From: Chitinophaga ginsengisegetis
GTDB taxonomy: Bacteria; Bacteroidota; Bacteroidia; Chitinophagales; Chitinophagaceae
DNA: 64,000 nucleotides
Direction of reading: 5' to 3'
Assembly: GCF_900168065.1 (NCBI RefSeq)
Contig: NZ_FUZZ01000001.1
Span: 2,476,623 to 2,540,622, forward strand
Of the stretch, positions 37,099 to 46,040 are shown in pieces (the stretch's first letter is position 1; the number at the start of each line of letters is the position of its first letter). The notes under the pieces are model-generated. The model was not told the origin of the DNA. It made no database searches and saw nothing but the letters and a program-made list of their open reading frames with translations. A program made the translations under genes and the position numbers.

Positions 37099-40000
37099 TT
37101 ACTGAATACCTAACTGTAGTCCAAAAGTGAACGTGCGCGCCTGCGGGAAGCTCACCTGGTCAAATCCGAGGCTACCTCTCACAAAGTTGCTGGATCCCAG
37201 GTTGGGAGTAGTCCCGGCTGCATTGGTCGTAGAAGTGAATGCCTGGCCCACTTCAGGATCAAAACCGCTATATTTCGTAAACGTCAACAAATTATTTGCA
37301 CCCATATATACCCGCAACGACCGAAGTTTAATCTTATTCAATATTTTTTCCGGCATCGTATATCCGATCTGTACATTCTTTATGCGCATATAAGATCCGT
37401 CTTCCACAAACCTGGTGCTTGCTCTTTTATTGTTATTGGGATCCTGGGTGGTTAAACGTGGAATTTCGTTACTGCTGCCTTCTCCGTTCCAGCTCTTCAA
37501 TACATCCGTGCTGTAGTTAACTGTTTCGCCTATATTCATCCCCCAAAATCTGGCGGCGTTGTATACCTTGTTCCCTTGTGCGCCCTGTAGCTGAATAAAG
37601 CAATCGAAATTCCTATAAGAGAAGTTGGCATTAAGTCCATAGGTAAATTTGGGAAAAGGATTCCCAATAAATGTACGGTCCTTAGCATCTATGACGCCAT
37701 CATTATTGATATCCCTGAATTTGACATCTCCAGGCTTAGCCCCTGTTTGGGTAGCGTGTTTGGTAATTTCATCCTGGCTTTGAAATAATCCTTCTGCTTC
37801 ATAACCATAAAACTGGTACATGGGATACCCCACATTGCTGCTGGTGGCAAAATCGAAGAATAAATTATTCACTACCGGTTGATTCAGGGGCCCTAAGCTA
37901 ATCACTTCATTTTTGTATGCAGAGAAGTTGGCGCTGACAGAGTAATTGAAATCGCCCGTTGATTTTCTATAGGTCGCTGAAAATTCAACACCCGTATTTT
38001 TTACACTGCCGGCATTGGTAAATGAAGTGTTCGGATAACCTGACGAAAGTGGTGTTGGCAACGTCAGCAACATATCATTTGTTTTCTTGGTATAGTAGTC
38101 CACTTCAAATGCCAGGCGGGAATCTAAAACAGAGAGCTCCAGCCCTATATCTGTTTGGGTAGTAGTTTCCCATTTGACTGCCGGATTGGGAGGACTGGCA
38201 GGAGCATACCCTGGTGCGGCAGCAGGCGTTTGACCAAACGTAGTATAGTATGGTGACAAGGTACTGGTAAATGAATACAATCCTATTTCCTGGTTACCCA
38301 GTTGTCCCCAGCTGGCCCGAAGTTTAAGATGATCAATAAAATGAGCATTCTGCATAAACTTTTCCTCCCTGATATTCCAGCCTGCCGCAAAGGAAGGGAA
38401 TGTACCATAGCGGTTAGCGGCGCCAAAACGAGAGGAACCATCTACCCTTACATTGGCAGAAAAAATGTATTTATCGCGGAAATTATAATCTAACCGGCCA
38501 AAATAAGAAAGCAGGGACCATTCCTCTGTATTTCCCTGTACGCCACTGGCCTGTACAATAGAACCATTATCGGGATATTGAAGGTTTGGATCATTTCCAG
38601 GAAATCCGGTTTTGGTGATGTAAGTATAGTTCTTCTTAAAATTTTCGGCAGAAGTTCCCAGTAATACGGTAAGGAAGTGTTTGTTTTTGAAGCTGTTTTT
38701 ATAAGTCGCTGTATTCTCCCATACCCAGTCCATTGAATTGGAATTATACTGGGATAAACCTGATACAGTGTTAATATAGTTATCGTAGGCAAAGGTTGGA
38801 CTAAACGATTTTTGCTCCTGTGTAACTACATCCAGGCCCAGGCTGGATTTCAACTTGAGGTGTTTCAGCAGTTCATATTCGGCAAACATGCTGTTGGTCA
38901 ATCGTCTTAATACATCCGTACTGTTTGCATTTGCAGCCTGCGCCAATGGGTTCGCACCTGTACCTTCTTTGGGGGTTGAAGGACCGGCATACCTGTTACC
39001 CCGGTATACTGGTATAATGGGTAATGCCAGGATTGCATTTTTTAACACCCCTGCAACTTCAGTAGGAACAACATCAGATTTTATATCTGAAAAAGTAAAA
39101 TTGTTGCCCAATCGCAACCTGGCTCCCGGAGTTGAACTAACGTTGGCCCGTAACGTATTCCGCTCATAGCCGGAGTACCGTACGATACCCTTCTGCTGAA
39201 AATTACCCGCAGAGAGAAAATAGGAAGTCTTGTCATTTCCACCGGAAGCAGACAGGTTGTAACTCTGGATAGGCGCGGTGCGGAACACGGCATTTTGCCA
39301 ATTTGTGCCTGCTCCCAGCGTATCAACATTTCCCCAATCAGGAGGCAGGTTATCATTTTTTAATGCAGCATTTCTGACGGTTGCCCACTGGGTAGCGTTC
39401 AGCAAATCCAGTTTCTTCCATGCCTGTTGAAGACCATAGTAAGCATCGAAGTCAATTTTGGTTTTACCGGTTTTGCCGGATTTGGTTACGATCAGCACCA
39501 CGCCATTCGCCGCGCGGGATCCATACATTGCAGCCGCCGAGGCGTCTTTTAAAACAGAGATAGACTCAACGTCTGCCATGTTGAGCGTGTTAATATTTAT
39601 TTTGGTGGGTACTCCATCTACAACAAACAGCGGGTCTGTATTACCGATGGTACCGGCGCCCCGTATAAAGAAGGAGATCGGGCTGCCTGGAGCCCCGTTG
39701 TTCTGGAGGATCTGTGCTCCGGGCACTTGTCCCTGTAAAGCCTGATCCAGCCTGGCCACCGGCATTTTCGCCATATCCGACACTTTAACTGTGGATACTG
39801 CTCCCGTGAGATCGGCTTTCCTGGTGGTGCCGTATCCTATTACCACCACTTCGTTATTGGTTTGAATGGCTGCTACCATGCTGACCTTCACGGTAGATTG
39901 AGCGTCTACTACAATTTCTTTCGTCTGGAATCCCAGGTAGGAAATAATCAGTACATCGCCGGGATTCGCTTTTATCACAAATTCACCTTTTGCGTTTGTA

Positions 40001-40497
40001 CTGGTTCCATTCCTGGTTCCTTTTAATTGTACCGTGGCGCCTTCCAGAGGATGGCCTTCCTCATCCGTTATCTTACCAGATACATTGCCAGGATCGGGCG
40101 CTTCGGAAGCCTTGTCCTTTTGCGGCAACGGTTGCGGCCTGGCGCTGATAACGATATAATTATCGGCGATCTTGTAATTCAGCTGCTGGTCCCGGAATAT
40201 ACGGTCCAGGACTTCTGTAAATGGCTCATCTTTGGCCATAATAGTCACCGGCTGAGCTTTGCTTATCAGTTCTTTTCCGTAGATAAAGCGGAATCCACTT
40301 TGTTTTCTAAGCTCGCTCAATACTTTTTCAAGCGGTTTGTTTTTTACCGACATGGTAATTGATTGGGCATTTGTGGATGCCGACACCTGAAGACATGTTA
40401 CAATTAAGAAAATGGTTGTTAGTTTCATAACCCTTTTTACTTTCCGGGTCAATACGTTCTCCCAGCTAACAGAACGTGGAATTCCATTTAAATGCAT
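37099..40497 (-). CDS. SusC-type TonB-dependent receptor with STN domain (rhamnose-associated locus)
   Basis: Receptor of 1132 residues. A basic leader precedes the hydrophobic signal (KLTTIFLIVTCLQVSA), then STN domain (about 45-120), carboxypeptidase-D regulatory-like domain (about 137-220), TonB-box-like VVVIGYGTTRK, plug signature LKDASAAAMYGSRAANGVVLIVTK and barrel. An upstream start at 40584 is possible, but it falls inside the intergenic hairpin at 40562-40593, so the ATG at 40497 is preferred. STN signalling to the adjacent FecR is expected. Ligand probably an oligosaccharide with rhamnose and glucose units, inferred from neighbours. Confidence 0.93.
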   Translation of the reverse strand: MHLNGIPRSVSWENVLTRKVKRVMKLTTIFLIVTCLQVSASTNAQSITMSVKNKPLEKVLSELRKQSGFRFIYGKELISKAQPVTIMAKDEPFTEVLDRIFRDQQLNYKIADNYIVISARPQPLPQKDKASEAPDPGNVSGKITDEEGHPLEGATVQLKGTRNGTSTNAKGEFVIKANPGDVLIISYLGFQTKEIVVDAQSTVKVSMVAAIQTNNEVVVIGYGTTRKADLTGAVSTVKVSDMAKMPVARLDQALQGQVPGAQILQNNGAPGSPISFFIRGAGTIGNTDPLFVVDGVPTKININTLNMADVESISVLKDASAAAMYGSRAANGVVLIVTKSGKTGKTKIDFDAYYGLQQAWKKLDLLNATQWATVRNAALKNDNLPPDWGNVDTLGAGTNWQNAVFRTAPIQSYNLSASGGNDKTSYFLSAGNFQQKGIVRYSGYERNTLRANVSSTPGARLRLGNNFTFSDIKSDVVPTEVAGVLKNAILALPIIPVYRGNRYAGPSTPKEGTGANPLAQAANANSTDVLRRLTNSMFAEYELLKHLKLKSSLGLDVVTQEQKSFSPTFAYDNYINTVSGLSQYNSNSMDWVWENTATYKNSFKNKHFLTVLLGTSAENFKKNYTYITKTGFPGNDPNLQYPDNGSIVQASGVQGNTEEWSLLSYFGRLDYNFRDKYIFSANVRVDGSSRFGAANRYGTFPSFAAGWNIREEKFMQNAHFIDHLKLRASWGQLGNQEIGLYSFTSTLSPYYTTFGQTPAAAPGYAPASPPNPAVKWETTTQTDIGLELSVLDSRLAFEVDYYTKKTNDMLLTLPTPLSSGYPNTSFTNAGSVKNTGVEFSATYRKSTGDFNYSVSANFSAYKNEVISLGPLNQPVVNNLFFDFATSSNVGYPMYQFYGYEAEGLFQSQDEITKHATQTGAKPGDVKFRDINNDGVIDAKDRTFIGNPFPKFTYGLNANFSYRNFDCFIQLQGAQGNKVYNAARFWGMNIGETVNYSTDVLKSWNGEGSSNEIPRLTTQDPNNNKRASTRFVEDGSYMRIKNVQIGYTMPEKILNKIKLRSLRVYMGANNLLTFTKYSGFDPEVGQAFTSTTNAAGTTPNLGSSNFVRGSLGFDQVSFPQARTFTFGLQLGIQ

Positions 40498-40561
40498 AGC
40501 TTTGCAATGTTTGGTTGTTAATAAATGATACCGTCGAAAAGTCTTGTTTATTATTCCAAAT

Positions 40562-40593
40562 AGGCCAGCAAATGTTCCCAGCATTTCTGGCCT
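40562..40593 (-). promoter_or_regulatory. Hairpin between fecR and susC (rhamnose-associated locus)
   Basis: Stem AGGCCAG/CTGGCCT (40562-40568 with 40587-40593) continued by AAATG/CATTT (40570-40574 with 40582-40586), one bulged base and a 7-nt loop. On the coding strand it is preceded by AAAAA and followed by ATTTGG, closely resembling the hairpin at 62039-62065 in the last locus. It lies 20 bp after the fecR stop. Confidence 0.65.
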
Positions 40594-40612
40594 TTTTACA
40601 TGGTAGGTGGAA

Positions 40613-41752
40613 CTAATATTTCATAACTGTTATCTTGTTTCCTTCAATAGAAAATTTAACTTGTTTAGTCATTTCCAATAACGTGAGCAACTTTGATAGT
40701 GGCAGGTCCCTGTTGATATCAGCCACAAATGTTTCCCTGATCTTGTCCTTATACACCACATCTATATCATACCAATGTGAAAGCTGGTTCATGATTTCCT
40801 CAATACTGCTTTCGCTAAACTGAAAGCGCCCATTTTTCCAGGCCATTACTTCGTCGATATTTACGGAATGGTCTACTGTCAAGGCCTCACCGGAATGGTT
40901 AACCACCTGTTCGCCGGGCTTGATCAACACCCCTTTTCCATTTCCGGCTTTCACCCTTACGCTTCCTTCGAGCAACGTTGTTTGTACGAGCCTGGTATCA
41001 TAGGAGTTTACATTGAAGTTTGTACCCAGTACTTCAATAACCTGACCTCCACTTTTTACTTTAAACGGCTGGTTTGGATTCCGGACCACTTCAAAGTAGG
41101 CCTGACCTGTTATCTCCACCAGTCTTTCTGTCCCCGAAAATGCTGTAGGAAACCGAATAGAGGAAAGTGCATCCACCCAGACATTACTGCCATCAGGCAA
41201 CTGTAAAGAAAATGTTCTGCCTCGACCTGTTTGTATGGCGTTGATGGTGGACTCCGTCGTATTACTTTTCAGATAGGAAATAGAATTATCTTTTTTAATG
41301 GCCTCCGTATTGGCCACTGCGCCGTTTGAAACGCTGTCCAATACCCTGGTGGAGCCGTCTGCCAGAGTGAGTACGACCTGTTGTTTGGCAGGAAGAATAT
41401 CATTCGCCATCTGGGAGCTAACTGATGCGATCCTGGGTTTGTATCCGTTTTTAGTGGATAGGAAATAGATACCTGCGCCCAGGAGCAATAAAAAGGAAGC
41501 GGCTGCCCACCATAGTGCCCTTCGCAGGAAATGACCCTGAATAACCGGTGTTGATTGTTTTGGCATTATCTGGCTCAGTAAATGGGCTTCCATCCTGGCT
41601 GCTACAGCCTGTTTTTCATCTTCACTCCAATGCCATTCCCCGGTTTCGACCATTTGATCGTACCATTGCTCTACCAGCAGCTGTTCTTCAGGGGAACATT
41701 TACCCGCCCGATACCTTTCCAGTAGAGCTTTTGCCTGGTTTGCATCCATCAT
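40613..41752 (-). CDS. FecR-family anti-sigma factor (rhamnose-associated locus)
   Basis: Anti-sigma factor of 379 residues: cytoplasmic helices (1-75), one membrane segment (about 79-98), FecR domain with VWVDALSSIRFPTAF, GQAYFEVVRNPNQPF and EVLGTNFNVNSYD, and a C-terminal STN-like domain (LSHWYDIDVVYKDKI). The open frame runs 11 codons further upstream; the ATG at 41752 begins the family-like sequence. It lies 68 bp after the sigma gene. Confidence 0.93.
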   Translation of the reverse strand: MMDANQAKALLERYRAGKCSPEEQLLVEQWYDQMVETGEWHWSEDEKQAVAARMEAHLLSQIMPKQSTPVIQGHFLRRALWWAAASFLLLLGAGIYFLSTKNGYKPRIASVSSQMANDILPAKQQVVLTLADGSTRVLDSVSNGAVANTEAIKKDNSISYLKSNTTESTINAIQTGRGRTFSLQLPDGSNVWVDALSSIRFPTAFSGTERLVEITGQAYFEVVRNPNQPFKVKSGGQVIEVLGTNFNVNSYDTRLVQTTLLEGSVRVKAGNGKGVLIKPGEQVVNHSGEALTVDHSVNIDEVMAWKNGRFQFSESSIEEIMNQLSHWYDIDVVYKDKIRETFVADINRDLPLSKLLTLLEMTKQVKFSIEGNKITVMKY

Positions 41753-41820
41753 AACGTGAGTTGGTTCGGTATATAGTCCGCCCAACAGGGTACAGGGGGC
41801 AAAAAAAATTTATTTTTTTT

Positions 41821-42414
41821 TTAAACCAGCAGATAAAAGATGAGAACGGCTGCTGTTCCGGTGTTGTAATCCAGGGCTGTTTTAATAAGATGCAGCGCAT
41901 GCTGGATATGCTTTTTGACTGTTTCCGTGGAGATGCCCAATTTTTCTGCGATTTCTCTATGGGTCAGATGTACATGCCGGCTGAGGTGATAGACTTCCCG
42001 CATTTTGGGAGGCATTTTTGCTACTGCATCCCGGATAGTTTCCTGTACTTCTTTTAAACGTAGTTGTTGATCAGCAGTGGGAGGCAACGAATTAACAGTG
42101 GCGTCAATAAGTAAGGCGAGATAATCGCGTCGGGTAATATTCTTTTCTATATAATGTATAACCTTATAGCGAACACTGGTTTGCAGGTATGCAGCCAGTG
42201 AGCTCTCAATATTAATTTCTTGCCGGCGGTTCCAGAGAGAAAGAAAAACTTCCTGGACGATATCTTCTGCTTCCTGTTTTCCACGAAGGGCTTTTACAGC
42301 AGTAATAAACAGCGGTTCCCAGTAGCGACGGTAGATAAAAGTAAATGCTTCCGCATCATCACTTTTCATCATTCTAAGCAAGGCATCATCAGTAAGCATG
42401 GGAGTAGCTGTCAT
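41821..42414 (-). CDS. ECF sigma-70 factor (rhamnose-associated locus)
   Basis: Sigma factor of 197 residues with region 2 (FTFIYRRYWEPL, EAEDIVQEVFLSLWNRR) and region 4 (MPPKMREVYHLSRHVHLTHREIAEKLG, STETVKKHIQHAL). The end (GTAAVLIFYLLV) is hydrophobic, as in the other four ECF factors. It heads the fecR-susC-susD-glycosidase operon; a terminator at 42545-42577 separates it from the GH106 gene. Confidence 0.93.
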   Translation of the reverse strand: MTATPMLTDDALLRMMKSDDAEAFTFIYRRYWEPLFITAVKALRGKQEAEDIVQEVFLSLWNRRQEINIESSLAAYLQTSVRYKVIHYIEKNITRRDYLALLIDATVNSLPPTADQQLRLKEVQETIRDAVAKMPPKMREVYHLSRHVHLTHREIAEKLGISTETVKKHIQHALHLIKTALDYNTGTAAVLIFYLLV

Positions 42415-42544
42415 GGTGGAGCAATTACAGACAACGTAAAAGTAAGGAAAATATATATAAATGGGATCCTATTCTTACTGCTCCTATATCGGAATCGGGT
42501 AGCGAAGCCCAAGAGCGGCGAAGCAGGCGCCGGTTCAGTTCTGT

Positions 42545-42577
42545 AAAAAGAAACCGGCTGCCAGGAATAGCAGCCGG
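42545..42577 (-). terminator. Intrinsic terminator after the GH106 gene
   Basis: Seven-bp GC-rich stem CCGGCTG/CAGCCGG (42554-42560 with 42571-42577), loop of 10 nt, followed on the minus strand by TTTCTTTTT. It isolates the GH106 transcript from the next sigma gene. Confidence 0.85.
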
Positions 42578-42612
42578 ATTAACTCTCGTTATGATTAAAG
42601 TATTATAAAGAT

Positions 42613-45600
42613 TTATTCAACTGAGATTATTTTTACCGGTCCCAATAAACCCGATAACTGCAAGGGTGAATCGGCATTGTAAAAAGGTAACGTTGTATAA
42701 GTAAGCTTATTGGTAACACCCGGTTGCGCATCCCCAATCAAGCGGTTTACCCAAAGATTGGTGACTTTTATCTCCAGCTTATTATCTCCTGCTTTCAAAA
42801 CACCGGTAACGTTTACACGAAAGGGTTGCTTCCACACAATACCCAGTGGCTTTCCATTTATCACTACTTCGGCAAGGTTTCTTACATCGCCCAGGTCTAA
42901 CCACAATTGCGCACCTTTCACGATAAGGCTCTTACGAAGATTAATATGCTTTGTATAGGTAGCGGTACCGGAAAAGTACCTGATACCGGCATCGCTGTTT
43001 TCCGTATAAGAGGTGAGCCGGTCGAAAGTGGCGCTGGCCGGCGCTTCCCGGTTGGGCTGGAACATCACCCTCCAGGAACCTTCTACTGTTGTGATTTCTT
43101 TTTCTGTTTTGGCAGGAAGGTCATTTGCCTTCCTGGTGGCTGGCGAAAGGAATACTACAAACACGGCATCATTCGGTGTCAGCTTTAAAGACACTGTTGT
43201 GCGGTTATTTTCTATTTTGTAAGAAGCGGGTTCCATGCTCCCTGTCTCCGGATGCCAGATCTGTGGCGTTTTTCCACTAACCCGGAAAACAGCTTTCATG
43301 GCTTCATTCCGGTCGCTCCGGTTATTTACCCAGTAGATATCGCCACCCGGCAGCTTGCGATGCACATATAGTAATTGCGTACTATCATGTGGTTTGGCGT
43401 ACTCAAAGTCAGGTAGCATATTTGAAGCAAAAAGAACTTCCCTCAATGGTTTGGCTGTGGTGACTTTAGGATTTGAGGAAGCCCATATTTCATTTACTAA
43501 TTGATTAAATTCATTGGGGTCGTCTGTCAAGCTTAGCGGGGTCAATGGTTTTACACCGGTAACAGTAGCACCGGATCTTACCAGTTCCCTTAGTTTACGC
43601 AAGGCAGGCAAAGTCATTTTAACGGCGCTGCTGTCCAGCACCAGTACACTATAACTCATACCGCCTGGCGTAACTAATTTGCCGTCTTTTACCGACAACA
43701 AATGGATAAGCGCATCAGTATTTATGAAATCATAATCATATCCTTCAGGAATGGCAGGTGGTTTTCTACCAAACAGGTTGGTGATATTATTGTCTTCTCC
43801 ATAGTAATAAACAATATCAGCTGCAAACCTGCCCTGTTGTAATAAATAGCTGCTGCGGGCCAGATAGTCGTTCCATGCTTTTGCCTGTTCCGCCCATGTT
43901 TCATGGCGTGTATACCATTGGCCAAAAGGTCCGAGGCCAAGACCGGGAATTTTGTTATCTAACGGCTGGTGGGGTGAACAATGGATCACAAAACGATTTA
44001 CACCACTTGCCAGCTCCAGATCCGCGCTTGATTTTAAATTTCCGGGATAATACGCCCATGCGGATCCGCCCATCCCCAGGGCGGTTAAGGACTCTGCAGC
44101 TACGAGATTTTGTCCGTACAGGTGCGCTACTGATGCAGATTCCCGGATATCAATCGTATATCTTGTCTGATCGTTTTCATTAATAACAGGACTGGGTGTC
44201 CATAATGCAGACATAGGGATGGCTGCCGTTCTTTTCACCTCCATACCATCTCCAATAAATGCGCGACCATCTTCATGCGATTCGGAATAGCGCCTGATAC
44301 CGTATTGTGCCAGGATATTGGTCAGTGCATCGTAATGATATGCTGCCACCATTTCTTCCAGTGTTTTCCTGAAATCAAACAGAAAAGCCTCACTGGCATC
44401 AGCGCTTTTAATGATTGCCCCTGTTATTACAGGCAACCAGGGAATAATGCTGTAACCGCGGCGTTTTTGAAATTCAGCGGGAAAATCAGCCGTCCAGTTT
44501 TGTGCACCCGCTTCCCAACTATCTGTGATAAGATATTGCAAAGGGCCATTGTTTCCCATCAGGCTACCGGTGGCATCTTTATACCGGTCTAAATAGTTGG
44601 TGAAGTAATTTTTCACCGCCACCGGGTCCAGCTTATCCACTTCCAGTCCTGTTGCAGGGTAAGAAGCAGGATGATTGATCGTACCAAGCAGCGAATACCC
44701 AAAACGGATTATTCTCCACTCTCCTCCTTCCGGCACGGTCCAATTGATGGATCCGTCGGCCTGTAGCTTATCTGTGATATCAATCACCTCGTTTGCATTC
44801 ACCACATCTTTACTGGCAGCAGTTGTTTTGGTATCTAATAAATTGCCTGCCGGTGCAAAGGCCGATTTTTCTTCAAACCTGTTTATCCGGTCAGCAGTAT
44901 ACAGCACGATTTCCGCGATCTCAGTTCCGGCTACATTTTTTTTGCTCTTATCGGCGAGTCCCATGGTGGCCGCCCTGTTAAAAGGGACGGGGGGATTTTT
45001 AACCGTGATACGAAAATATTTTGCCGTTGTTGCCGGCACCGGGATGGTTTGCTGTAAAATGGCGCCTGGTGGGATATAGGTGATGAACCGATAATTCACG
45101 CCATCGTTACTTGCTTCCAACGCACGGCCATCTGCCGGGTCTGCGCCCTTACCATACATGCCGGGATTGCCGCCGCCAACCATGCTTATCGCTTTAATAG
45201 TTTGTGGTTGAGGAAAGGCAAATTGTATCCATGCATATCCTTTCACCGTATCTTTTGGTAAAAGAACGCTTGTATGTAAATCACCATCAGTAAGTTGAGA
45301 TAAGGTAAAATTATTACTGCCAGACGTTACCACTGCGCCTAAGTCGGCCAACGATCTGTCGGCCTGCGGCACTTTGTACGCCAGTAGGGCCACATCTCTG
45401 TAAAATAAAATATCCTTTGAAATATCCACCTTTCGTTCCCCGTAAGGTTGAACGGGCATATCCTGGAAAGGCCCTGTAATTCCCGGTGCTGCGGCTAGTT
45501 TAATATTTGAGGCGCCACCTTTTACACGGGTTTCTGTCCACACAATTTTCTTCATTCCATCTTCCGGCTTTACCCAGGGACCACCCGTTTCGCTAAATCC

Positions 45601-45966
45601 TGGCGAAGCGGCAATAGCCATTTCCAACTTCAGGGAATCGGCCATTTTAGCAGCAAATCTGAAAGCATCCAACCATTCGGGTGTCATATATACCAGTGGC
45701 TTATCAACTATCTGCGACTTATCCGAACGACCCAGTTCCACCTCAAACTGATGAAAACCGCCAATGCCCACCCGGTGCATCCATTCCAGGTCTTTCCTGA
45801 TGCCGTCTTTAGTAATATTTCCATTCATCCAGTGCCACCACACGCGGGGCTTTGCTTCATTGGGCGGGCTAATAAAATTTCTATAGAGGGTATCGCTATT
45901 TACCCGTTGTGCATTTCCTTTGACAAAGAGAAAAATAAACACAAAAAATATTAGTGTCCTGTGCAC
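42613..45966 (-). CDS. GH106 alpha-L-rhamnosidase
   Basis: Exported enzyme of 1117 residues, the usual length for GH106, with a signal peptide (1-19). The GH106 opening is clear: PRVWWHWMNGNITKDG followed by DLEWMHRVGIGGFHQFE. Central catalytic-domain segments include ITDSWEAGAQNW and YSESHEDGRAFIGDG, with ESLTALGMGG later; the C-terminal part has a GH2-like sandwich (LWLDLGDVRNLAEVVINGK). Expected reaction: removal of terminal alpha-L-rhamnose from pectic or other glycans. It follows the STN-less receptor gene by 74 bp, a gap that holds a 16-bp-stem hairpin, and is followed by a terminator. Confidence 0.92.
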   Translation of the reverse strand: MHRTLIFFVFIFLFVKGNAQRVNSDTLYRNFISPPNEAKPRVWWHWMNGNITKDGIRKDLEWMHRVGIGGFHQFEVELGRSDKSQIVDKPLVYMTPEWLDAFRFAAKMADSLKLEMAIAASPGFSETGGPWVKPEDGMKKIVWTETRVKGGASNIKLAAAPGITGPFQDMPVQPYGERKVDISKDILFYRDVALLAYKVPQADRSLADLGAVVTSGSNNFTLSQLTDGDLHTSVLLPKDTVKGYAWIQFAFPQPQTIKAISMVGGGNPGMYGKGADPADGRALEASNDGVNYRFITYIPPGAILQQTIPVPATTAKYFRITVKNPPVPFNRAATMGLADKSKKNVAGTEIAEIVLYTADRINRFEEKSAFAPAGNLLDTKTTAASKDVVNANEVIDITDKLQADGSINWTVPEGGEWRIIRFGYSLLGTINHPASYPATGLEVDKLDPVAVKNYFTNYLDRYKDATGSLMGNNGPLQYLITDSWEAGAQNWTADFPAEFQKRRGYSIIPWLPVITGAIIKSADASEAFLFDFRKTLEEMVAAYHYDALTNILAQYGIRRYSESHEDGRAFIGDGMEVKRTAAIPMSALWTPSPVINENDQTRYTIDIRESASVAHLYGQNLVAAESLTALGMGGSAWAYYPGNLKSSADLELASGVNRFVIHCSPHQPLDNKIPGLGLGPFGQWYTRHETWAEQAKAWNDYLARSSYLLQQGRFAADIVYYYGEDNNITNLFGRKPPAIPEGYDYDFINTDALIHLLSVKDGKLVTPGGMSYSVLVLDSSAVKMTLPALRKLRELVRSGATVTGVKPLTPLSLTDDPNEFNQLVNEIWASSNPKVTTAKPLREVLFASNMLPDFEYAKPHDSTQLLYVHRKLPGGDIYWVNNRSDRNEAMKAVFRVSGKTPQIWHPETGSMEPASYKIENNRTTVSLKLTPNDAVFVVFLSPATRKANDLPAKTEKEITTVEGSWRVMFQPNREAPASATFDRLTSYTENSDAGIRYFSGTATYTKHINLRKSLIVKGAQLWLDLGDVRNLAEVVINGKPLGIVWKQPFRVNVTGVLKAGDNKLEIKVTNLWVNRLIGDAQPGVTNKLTYTTLPFYNADSPLQLSGLLGPVKIISVE

Positions 45967-45992
45967 AATAATAAAATTAGAATGAATGAATA

Positions 45993-46030
45993 TTACAAAT
46001 GCACGAATGAGCGTATTCGTGCATTTGTAA
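45993..46030 (-). promoter_or_regulatory. Perfect 16-bp hairpin between receptor gene and GH106 gene
   Basis: TTACAAATGCACGAAT (45993-46008) pairs perfectly with 46015-46030 around a 6-nt loop. It begins 10 bp after the receptor stop and is 26 bp from the GH106 start. On the coding strand no U-tract follows directly, so it may stabilise the upstream mRNA or partly block transcription rather than end it. Confidence 0.65.
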
Positions 46031-46040
46031 CGATTAAAAA

